From NCBI GenBank assembly GCA_021740785.1, contig JAIOZI010000007.1, forward strand, positions 1 through 64,000: DNA of 64,000 nt, read 5' to 3'. Source of the stretch: Melioribacteraceae bacterium (GTDB lineage Bacteria > Bacteroidota > Ignavibacteria > Ignavibacteriales > Melioribacteraceae). Of the stretch, positions 57,697-64,000 are shown one piece after another; positions within the stretch are counted from its first letter, which is position 1, and every line of letters begins with the position of its first letter. The notes beneath the pieces were generated by a model. The model saw only the letters and a program-made list of their open reading frames with translations, had not been told where the DNA came from and did not search any database. A program made the translations under genes and the position numbers.

Positions 57697-59091
57697 ATGC
57701 AAATAGTATCATATTTAATTTACCTGTTGGCATCGGGTCTTTTTATCTTCGGAATAAAAAGATTAGCTTCGCCTAAAACAGCACGGCAGGGCAATGCGTT
57801 ATCTGTGACGGGTATGTTTTTAGCGGTCGTGATTACACTTTTCGATCAAAGAGTATTAACGTTTGAATTCATAATAGTCGGACTTGTAGTCGGTGCATTA
57901 ATCGGTTCAGTAATGGCGTTAAAAGTTCCTATGACGGGAATGCCTCAGATGGTCGGATTATTGAACGGTTTCGGCGGCGGCGCTTCTGCGTTAGTTGCTT
58001 TTGCCGAATATTATTACATTGTTGAACATCACGCGGTGTTCCAAGAATCGACATCAATTACAATGGTACTTTCGGTACTAATTGGCGCAGTTACATTTAC
58101 CGGTTCATTAATTGCTTTCGGTAAACTTCAGGGGATTGTAACCGGGAAGGTAGTAAAGTATCCGCTGCAGAATCCGGTTAATGTCCTTCTAATGCTGGCA
58201 GTTGTTGTTGCCGGAGTATTTGTTGTCATTGACCCGGTCGGTAACTTCGATTTACTGGTTGGAATTGTTGCAGTTTCATTAGTGCTCGGTGTGCTGTTGG
58301 TTCTTCCGATTGGCGGAGCTGATATGCCGGTTGCAATTTCGCTGCTTAATTCATATTCAGGAATTGCCGCTTCCATGACCGGATTTGTCCTATCAAATAA
58401 TATGTTGATTATTGCCGGCGCTCTTGTAGGCGCTTCGGGAATTATCCTTACGATCATTATGTGTAAGGGAATGAACAGATCATTAATGAATGTTGTGCTC
58501 GGCGGATGGGAATCTGCCGGCGGTGGCGGACCTGCGGCTTCGGTTGACGGTCAGCAGAAAACTGCTAAATCGGTTGATGCAGAAGAAGCAGCGATGTTGT
58601 TTGAATCGGCACAGAACGTAGTTATTGTTCCGGGTTACGGAATGGCTGTTGCTCAGGCTCAGCATGCCGTTCGTGATCTCGCAAACATTCTTGAAGAAAA
58701 GGGAATCAATGTTAGGTTTGCTATTCACCCGGTTGCCGGTAGAATGCCGGGACATATGAACGTACTTCTAGCCGAAGCACAAGTTTCATACGATAAACTT
58801 TTCGCGCTCGAAGATATTAATGACGATTTCAATAATGTTGATATTGCATTTATTGTTGGCGCAAATGATGTTGTGAATCCCGCTGCAAGGCATGATAAGA
58901 ATTCACCGATTTTCGGAATGCCGATACTTAATGTGGATTACGCAAAAACTGTAATAATCAATAAGAGATCGTTGAATGTTGGTTATGCGGGAATAGGTAA
59001 TGATCTATTCTACCAGGATAATTCATTGATGTATTTTGGTGATGCAAAGAGTGCGATTTCCAAACTCGTAAATGAAATAAAAGAGTTATAA
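57697..59091 (+). CDS. pntB: NAD(P) transhydrogenase subunit beta
   Basis: A 464-residue subunit. Eight to nine membrane segments (about 1-265; PMTGMPQMVGLLNGFGGGASALVA-type motif around 90) form the rest of the proton channel. The soluble C-terminal dIII domain (about 285-464) binds NADP(H): VVIVPGYGMAVAQAQH (about 308-323), IHPVAGRMPGHMNVLLAEA (about 345-363), VVNPAARHDKNSPIFGMPIL (about 395-414). With PntAA-AB it drives NADPH formation from NADH using the proton gradient. Confidence 0.96.
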   Translation: MQIVSYLIYLLASGLFIFGIKRLASPKTARQGNALSVTGMFLAVVITLFDQRVLTFEFIIVGLVVGALIGSVMALKVPMTGMPQMVGLLNGFGGGASALVAFAEYYYIVEHHAVFQESTSITMVLSVLIGAVTFTGSLIAFGKLQGIVTGKVVKYPLQNPVNVLLMLAVVVAGVFVVIDPVGNFDLLVGIVAVSLVLGVLLVLPIGGADMPVAISLLNSYSGIAASMTGFVLSNNMLIIAGALVGASGIILTIIMCKGMNRSLMNVVLGGWESAGGGGPAASVDGQQKTAKSVDAEEAAMLFESAQNVVIVPGYGMAVAQAQHAVRDLANILEEKGINVRFAIHPVAGRMPGHMNVLLAEAQVSYDKLFALEDINDDFNNVDIAFIVGANDVVNPAARHDKNSPIFGMPILNVDYAKTVIINKRSLNVGYAGIGNDLFYQDNSLMYFGDAKSAISKLVNEIKEL

Positions 59092-59098
59092 TTTTAAT

Positions 59099-59144
59099 GT
59101 AGAGCGGACTGATTTATCCCGTGCAACGGAATTGTTCGCTCTAC
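59099..59144. terminator. terminator-like hairpin after pntB, short member of repeat G
   Basis: GTAGAGCG (59099-59106) pairs with CGCTCTAC (59137-59144), enclosing a CCGT/ACGG hairpin; a short T-rich stretch follows. The left end GTAGAGCGGACT matches the start of repeat G (36216, 37886). Confidence 0.6.
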
Positions 59145-59156
59145 TTTTATTAACAT

Positions 59157-60953
59157 TTATTTTATAAGCAGCATTTTCTTCACAGAGGTATATTTACCTG
59201 TGTTGATTCTATAGAAATACACACCACTGGCTAAATTTAATGAATTGAAATTCACTGTATAGTATCCCGCCTCCTGGAATCTATTAACTAATGTTATAAC
59301 TGTTTTGCCAAGTATGTTTACAACACTCAAAACAACATGACCCGATTTTGGGATTGCATAATCAATTGTTGTTGACGGATTAAAAGGATTGGGATAATTT
59401 TGGTACAAATAAAATGAAAGAGGTTGAGGTTGAGGTTGTGTTTTGCTTATACCAGTTATAACATTCTCATTGTAAGTGACTGTTGTTACATTACCTGTGT
59501 GAATGATATCCAGGTCTCCATCACCATCAACATCAGCCGTAATAGGAGATACTGAATTACCAACCTCATTTCTCAAACCCAAATTAAAACTATTTACAGA
59601 TGAATCAGCCCAAAAATCTGTAGGATTAAAATTAAGATAGGTGCTCATTCTCACATTGCCCGTATCTCCGCACTCAGGACATACTTGTAGATTTGAAACA
59701 ATCATATCAAAACGATTGTCCCCATTTAAATCACCGGATGTGAAAAAGGCAAAGTTTTCGGCACCGGAAAAAGCCGTTTCAACATAGCCGCAGAAGGTTG
59801 AATCGGGATTTTGTAAGATTAATTGCCCTCCGCCTAATGATCCAAATGAAGCCAGATCATTCAAGCCGTCTAGATTGTAATCGGCAACAAATAATTGTCT
59901 TAAATCTTCTAACCAATAATCAAATGGACATATATAAAAACGTGTTCTAAATGAGTTGGTGAAATCTCCGAGTCCGTTGTTTAAATAAATATATGCACCT
60001 TCGAACTGAGTGCCGGGCTCGGAAGGCCATGTATTAAGCAAGACCAGATCCAGGTCCCCATCATTGTCCATATCGACCAAGTCAGCTTCAGATATATAAT
60101 TATCTAGATAAACTGAGTTAGTATCTTTGATAAATCTACCTGTGCCATCATTCATTAATTTAATCCATGAATAATCTACATACTCACTCCATTGTTCTTT
60201 AGCAATTAAATCAATAAATCCATCTCCGTTAATATCACCCTTCGCGATAATAAGAGCGCCAAAAAAAATTACATTCTGATATAAATAAAAACTGCCTGTG
60301 CTATCTCCTAAAAACACATCAAATCCAAAGGTGGAATACGAAATGACGTCTTTGAATTTATCATTATTAACATCAACCAGATATTTTACATTACTTATTC
60401 CGGGAATTTGTTCACTAAATGTAAAGCCGCCTGCTCCATCATTAAATATAACTTTTCCGCTGCTTGAAATTAAGTCAATGTCCCCATCATCGTCATAGTC
60501 ATTGGCTATAGCATTTTTACTCTGGTAGTTAAATCTGGCAAGACTATCAAAATTAGCATTTGTTGTATTTGTAATACCAATCGTAAAACTCCATTGGAAA
60601 GAAAGCTTTGAACTATCAGTGCAAGAAATCAATGGTCCAAAAAAAACGTCGATAATTTCTCCACAAAAGAGTGATTTTTGTGGAGAAAAAATAAATGTAT
60701 TTTCTACGGTATCAATTTCGATAGTGCCTAGAACCAATCCGCTGTTAGTACCATAAACTTGAAAAATATTATTTGGTTGAAAAGAAAATAAATATATAGG
60801 AGTATCCAACTGTGCAACAATCTGGGAGGTTGATGATACTCCGACTTCATTTTGTTCCGGCGTTACTGATATAACATTTGTAGTCTGCGCTGATGATAAT
60901 ATCGTTATAAAAAATATGGAGAAATAAGTTTTTAAAAATTTCATACTACTCAT
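59157..60953 (-). CDS. FG-GAP/VCBS-repeat T9SS cargo protein
   Basis: A 598-residue secreted protein. Signal peptide (about 1-23, ending LSSAQ; an alternative start at 60944 begins MKFLKTYF); an Ig-like Big_5/SbsA-type domain (about 28-130; VISVTPEQNEVGVSSTSQIV); a run of about seven VCBS/FG-GAP repeats (150-500) with calcium-binding D-x-D-x-D-G loops (DYDDDGDIDLIS, DINGDGFIDLIA, DMDNDGDLDLVL, DVDGDGDLDIIH) forming an integrin-like propeller; and the T9SS sorting domain (YLYQNYPNPFNPSTT to KKMLLIK). Probably an adhesin or scaffold. The sequence between propeller and sorting domain has the low-complexity run PQPQP. Confidence 0.87.
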   Translation of the reverse strand: MSSMKFLKTYFSIFFITILSSAQTTNVISVTPEQNEVGVSSTSQIVAQLDTPIYLFSFQPNNIFQVYGTNSGLVLGTIEIDTVENTFIFSPQKSLFCGEIIDVFFGPLISCTDSSKLSFQWSFTIGITNTTNANFDSLARFNYQSKNAIANDYDDDGDIDLISSSGKVIFNDGAGGFTFSEQIPGISNVKYLVDVNNDKFKDVISYSTFGFDVFLGDSTGSFYLYQNVIFFGALIIAKGDINGDGFIDLIAKEQWSEYVDYSWIKLMNDGTGRFIKDTNSVYLDNYISEADLVDMDNDGDLDLVLLNTWPSEPGTQFEGAYIYLNNGLGDFTNSFRTRFYICPFDYWLEDLRQLFVADYNLDGLNDLASFGSLGGGQLILQNPDSTFCGYVETAFSGAENFAFFTSGDLNGDNRFDMIVSNLQVCPECGDTGNVRMSTYLNFNPTDFWADSSVNSFNLGLRNEVGNSVSPITADVDGDGDLDIIHTGNVTTVTYNENVITGISKTQPQPQPLSFYLYQNYPNPFNPSTTIDYAIPKSGHVVLSVVNILGKTVITLVNRFQEAGYYTVNFNSLNLASGVYFYRINTGKYTSVKKMLLIK

Positions 60954-61157
60954 AAATTAGATGTTTCTTTCATTTGCAAAACTATATCTTTAATTAATTG
61001 TTTTCAGTAATCAAAAGCCCATTACATTAAAATATTCAGTTCGGTATTTATATAAAAGTAAGGGTAATATTAAAAAATATCAACAGACAAATTGATAACA
61101 CCTTAATCTCAGTGCGGGCATGATATCTGTGGAATGAAATCAAAGAGTTATGAATCA

Positions 61158-61361
61158 TTATTGTTCGGTTATCTCAAAAATTCTATTCAATTCTCTCCAG
61201 GGAATTACAGTCCCTTCTTTTCTCTCCTGATATTGGTCACCTCCGTAAACAACAAATTTTTTACATGATTTCTCTTCAACCAATTTACTGAAACATGTTA
61301 ATCCCCTAAAAAAGGAACTGCTAATAGTGCGTGCTGATTTAATGTTGACAATTTTGTTCAA
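61158..61361 (-). pseudogene. 3' remnant of a DUF4143-type AAA ATPase
   Basis: On the minus strand a short frame reads ...FFRGLTCFSKLVEEK, then KFVVYGGDQYQERKEG, then VIPWRELNRI before a stop. VYGGD followed by V-x-PW-x-L is the usual end of DUF4143 domains found at the C-terminus of toxin-antitoxin-like AAA ATPases. The rest of the gene, normally ~380 residues, is missing; the sequence upstream on that strand dissolves into a CGAAGT-gag-ACTTCG palindrome and repeats. Confidence 0.55.
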
Positions 61362-61377
61362 ATCCGAAGTGAGACTT

Positions 61378-61467
61378 CGAATCTGTACAGAATTATAATA
61401 TTATACACTCGGGTGTTAAGGTTCACACTTTGACACTAAGACTTCGTGTTTCTGTCGGGAAGTAGGT
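61378..61467. repeat. direct repeat T, copy 1
   Basis: Contains TTCGAATCTGTACAG (61376-61390 region) and a ~58-bp block from CACTCGGGTGT (61406) to CTGTCGGGAAGT. The block recurs at 61723-61781 with few changes, and the TTCGAATCTGTACAG motif recurs after the second copy. Confidence 0.65.
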
Positions 61468-61479
61468 TATTTAATTGGG

Positions 61480-61535
61480 CTAAAGCCCGGCAGCTTTTTA
61501 TTTTCAATTATCTCCGCCATAAATGACGGAGCTAT
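61480..61535. repeat. short palindromes GGGCTAAAGCCC and CTCCG...CGGAG
   Basis: Two small inverted repeats lie in the gap: GGGCT-AA-AGCCC near 61478-61490 and CTCCGCC...GACGGAG near 61508-61531. No gene is associated. Similar short palindromes are common in intergenic DNA of this lineage, as far as I recall. Confidence 0.5.
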
Positions 61536-61722
61536 TTGCTTGAATGAATTTCTTTCTGCATTAGTTCATTTAGAGAATAATTCCATCCCTTCGAATTTTT
61601 TTGACTTTCAATATTGCTGCAAATCAATTACTGCTGATTTAATTAAGATGTGAGCCTTAATGAATTTACATTCGTGAATCTGCGGCTAAAAAAAGAACTC
61701 TGTTTATTACACTGCATTTATG

Positions 61723-61850
61723 CACTCGGGTGTCAATGTCCACACTTTGACACTAAGACTTCGTGTTTCTGTCGGGAAGTGGTTCCCGACATCCAGGATT
61801 GCAAATAAATCGTACCGATTCGAAGCAGCAATTCGAATCTGTACAGATTG
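61723..61850. repeat. direct repeat T, copy 2
   Basis: Second copy of the CACTCGGGTGT...CTGTCGGGAAGT block, ending here in a palindrome GTCGGGAA-GTGG-TTCCCGAC (about 61771-61790), and followed by a second TTCGAATCTGTACAG near 61834. The remaining gap to 62033 has no supported gene. Confidence 0.65.
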
Positions 61851-62033
61851 TATCAAAGGTCATTTAAGAAGAGCTGAAACCATTTGTAATAATAAGGGCA
61901 ATCGCACACTGATAAGTAAGGATTATTGTTCATTCGTCTCGGATTAGTATATCACAGGAAATTCTAATTCATCCTAATGAATAAGAAAAGGGGGTTGAAT
62001 TAGTTAATACAAGGAAGTGTACAAGAGGTTGAA

Positions 62034-62072
62034 GAGCGAACAGATCATCGGGCTGAAGGAGACTGTTCGCTC
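62034..62072. repeat. perfect 10-bp inverted repeat
   Basis: GAGCGAACAG (62034-62043) and CTGTTCGCTC (62063-62072) flank a 19-nt loop, 17 bp beyond the stop of the minus-strand beta-helix gene. No T-run follows on either strand, so termination is doubtful. The GAGCGAAC/GTTCGCTC core resembles repeat G. Confidence 0.6.
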
Positions 62073-62088
62073 AATGGATTATTAACGT

Positions 62089-64000
62089 TTATTTCAGGAG
62101 TATCATCTTTTTTACTTCATGAAAATCATTTGCAGTGATTATGTATATATATACACCGCTGGCTAATCCGGATGCATCAAACTCTATTTCATAACGACCG
62201 GTTGTTTTGAACTCATTAATCAATTCCGCAACCTGCTCACCGATAATATTATATACTTCTAAACTCACTTTTGCATTTTCCGGTATTGCAAATCTGATAT
62301 TCGTCATAGGATTAAATGGATTAGGATAATTCTGCTCTAAATCAAAGGTTAATGGAACAGCATTTTTGATTTCTTTAGTAGCGCTAATTATAGAATCACT
62401 GACTATTTTTCCACCGTATGCTCCCATGTCGTTTCTTAATGTGCCTTTTGCGGGATATAAAGCAAAACCAATGTTATCTGGATCTTCGATATCATTGAAT
62501 ATCGTTTGAGGATCACCGGCATCAATACACGGTGAGTCATCGCCTAATATAAAAGAATCAATAAAAATAGGATCTCCTATTATATTACCATCGCCTTCCG
62601 CTAATTCTCTAAGCAGCGAATAACTTATTTGAATCTCTCCTTTTATATCATAATTTGAGTTTGCATCATTACCGAAGATTATACAATTCTTTATGTTATT
62701 ATTTTGGTGATTATTAAGAATGAAAATACCTCCACCGCTTGAACAGTCGTTGCAATCTGCGACGTTATAAGAAATAGTATTATTTATTAAGTTAACATCA
62801 TCTGAATAAATATATACTCCACCGCCTTCTTCGTAGACTGTATTGTTATGGATAATATTCTTCTGTACGTTAACAACAGATTCTTCAATATATAAACCGC
62901 CACCGTCATATGCAGTATTGTGAGAAATTTCATTGTAATTAATATTTCCAGAAGAAGAACTAATAAATATACCACCGCCAATATCAGCACTGTTATCTTT
63001 GATATTATTATTCTCAACAAAAAAATATTCACAATTTGTAATTGTGATACCACCGCCGGGATTCAGATAACCATGATTGTAATTAGAAGAAATCAAATTA
63101 TTCACAATTTGTACTTGACCACCCTCAACATAAACTCCAGCCCCGGCACTATTACCGTATATTGCAAATTCCTCATGGTGGTTATTATAAATAGTAGAAT
63201 TTCTTATAAAAAGATCTGAATTGATCGAGTAAATACCTCCACCACTATGGCTCATGAGATTATTAGATATCTCACAAGAATCGATCATTATGTAAGAATC
63301 ATTTGAGTAAATGCCGCCGCCAAAACCATCTCCAAAACTCCATATTGGAGCTGCTCTGTTATTCGTGATTTTTGAATTAATAATTGCCAAATTAGAATTG
63401 ATGCAGTAGATTCCACCCCCGCTTTCTTCTGGATTGTTATTGCCGGCAATATTATCATCAGAATTTGCTCCCTCAATAACACAATACTTTAAAGAAGATC
63501 CATTTGGGGAATTTATGAATTGCATTCCCCACCAATTATCGGTCGGTTCAAAATTTGTGAAATAGATCGAATCCTCAACATTTCCTTTCGCGAGGAGCAA
63601 TCCGTTAATTGTGATTTTTTTACCTTTCATTACTTTGACAATCACACCATGTTCAATAACCAGGGTATCATTAGATGGAACAATAATGTCATCAATAACT
63701 ATGATGGGATTATAGGATTTTTCCCATATACCGCTGACTGTCCCGCTGTATTCGACTATCCCATTACCTTTTAGCAATACATTACCCAAATTATAGTTTG
63801 AATTAATAACCAATGAATCATTGTATTCTTGTACTCCCATAGGAGTAAAGGTTACATCAATGTTGATTGATTCCTCAACAGGGATGGAAAAAGGAGTAAT
63901 ATTTCCAGTGAAGAATACTTCGCTGTTTAACTCAAAATTGGAAATTGTAAGGGTTGAGTCATAGATATTTGATATGGTGAAAACTTTTACCTCGCTTGAA
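62089..64000 (-). CDS. right-handed beta-helix T9SS cargo protein, 5' end outside the window
   Basis: The minus-strand frame is open from the right edge of the window to the stop at 62089, at least 636 codons; an internal ATG at 63840 is not a real start because the frame continues upstream (...NIDVTFTPMGVQEYNDSLVINSN). The upstream part looks like a HYDIN-type choice-of-anchor domain. The middle (~560 to 120 codons from the end) is a parallel beta-helix of the PbH1/pectate-lyase type with repeated GGGIY(C/S)I...NNxI units (e.g. ISNNLMSHSGGGIYSINSD). The T9SS sorting domain (FDLEQNYPNPFNPMTN to KKMILLK) ends it. Such proteins bind or cleave polysaccharides; no catalytic residues can be named. 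Confidence 0.87.
   Translation of the reverse strand, partial: SSEVKVFTISNIYDSTLTISNFELNSEVFFTGNITPFSIPVEESINIDVTFTPMGVQEYNDSLVINSNYNLGNVLLKGNGIVEYSGTVSGIWEKSYNPIIVIDDIIVPSNDTLVIEHGVIVKVMKGKKITINGLLLAKGNVEDSIYFTNFEPTDNWWGMQFINSPNGSSLKYCVIEGANSDDNIAGNNNPEESGGGIYCINSNLAIINSKITNNRAAPIWSFGDGFGGGIYSNDSYIMIDSCEISNNLMSHSGGGIYSINSDLFIRNSTIYNNHHEEFAIYGNSAGAGVYVEGGQVQIVNNLISSNYNHGYLNPGGGITITNCEYFFVENNNIKDNSADIGGGIFISSSSGNINYNEISHNTAYDGGGLYIEESVVNVQKNIIHNNTVYEEGGGVYIYSDDVNLINNTISYNVADCNDCSSGGGIFILNNHQNNNIKNCIIFGNDANSNYDIKGEIQISYSLLRELAEGDGNIIGDPIFIDSFILGDDSPCIDAGDPQTIFNDIEDPDNIGFALYPAKGTLRNDMGAYGGKIVSDSIISATKEIKNAVPLTFDLEQNYPNPFNPMTNIRFAIPENAKVSLEVYNIIGEQVAELINEFKTTGRYEIEFDASGLASGVYIYIITANDFHEVKKMILLK

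Noticed and set aside
61720-61947. Plus-strand frame of about 75 codons in the gap
   Set aside because: It lies over direct repeat T and palindromes, with no ribosome site or recognisable composition.

Overview
The window is AT-rich bacterial chromosome. It looks like a member of the Ignavibacteria/Ignavibacteriales (Bacteroidota–Chlorobiota superphylum). Seven proteins or remnants end in a type IX secretion (T9SS) type A sorting domain with the lineage-typical YPNPFNPTT-like core and a GVYFYRL...KKL/M-x-x-K tail. A DUF4296-type lipoprotein, a rhomboid with a C-terminal cytoplasmic domain, a PorZ-like propeller and a SprA-like domain point the same way. This assignment is inference from protein style, not from a marker gene. 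I saw no rRNA, tRNA or CRISPR array.

Layout. 1-1.2 kb: the start of an IS1595-type transposase running off the left edge, beside a T9SS cargo gene that lacks its N-terminus. 1.2-16.5 kb: housekeeping genes (O-methyltransferase, Rrf2 regulator, YigZ, UvrA, MtaD-like amidohydrolase, RdgB, MenG/UbiE, MgtE, RsmA, ROK kinase, ABC-F) plus a small protein with an exactly duplicated Cys4 motif. 16.5-24.3 kb: PorZ-like propeller, PHP phosphoesterase and Crp/Fnr regulator, divergent from gapA-pgk with recognisable promoter, operator and terminators, then rhomboid and a lipoprotein. 24.3-35.9 kb: RecQ, a four-gene ABC-2 exporter operon, 3-hydroxyacyl-CoA dehydrogenase with acetate kinase, an atypical SDR, and a COG2509-type FAD dehydrogenase. 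35.9-38.2 kb: a 2.3 kb gene-free stretch of repeats, palindromes and duplicated sorting-domain tails. 38.2-41.2 kb: HEAT-repeat protein and an NfnAB-type flavin/Fe-S pair. 41.7-54.6 kb: propeller-type sensor kinase, LuxR-type response regulator, stand-alone receiver, then three large T9SS cargo proteins. 54.9-59.1 kb: SprA-like lipoprotein and the three-gene proton-translocating transhydrogenase. 59.1-64 kb: two more T9SS cargo genes separated by a repeat-rich gap with a decayed DUF4143-type ATPase tail; the last gene runs off the right edge.

How the genes fit together. Glycolysis (gapA-pgk), acetate kinase, NfnAB and PntAA-AB-B suggest a fermentative or facultative heterotroph that balances NADH, NADPH and ferredoxin. 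The many secreted LamG, FG-GAP, beta-helix and esterase proteins suggest surface-associated or polymer-degrading life. The sensor/regulator block directly upstream of three cargo genes may control them.

The most unusual signal is a set of GC-rich palindromic elements sitting in frame inside the C-terminal regions of the three cargo genes at 46.0-54.6 kb. Two share one 54-bp design at the same place in the sorting domain. At a second shared site, two genes carry one 55-bp design and the third carries an unrelated palindrome. Non-coding relatives of the same architecture (outer stem holding two hairpins) occur in the 36-37.5 kb repeat region. This resembles the Rickettsia palindromic elements in behaviour, but in T9SS cargo.
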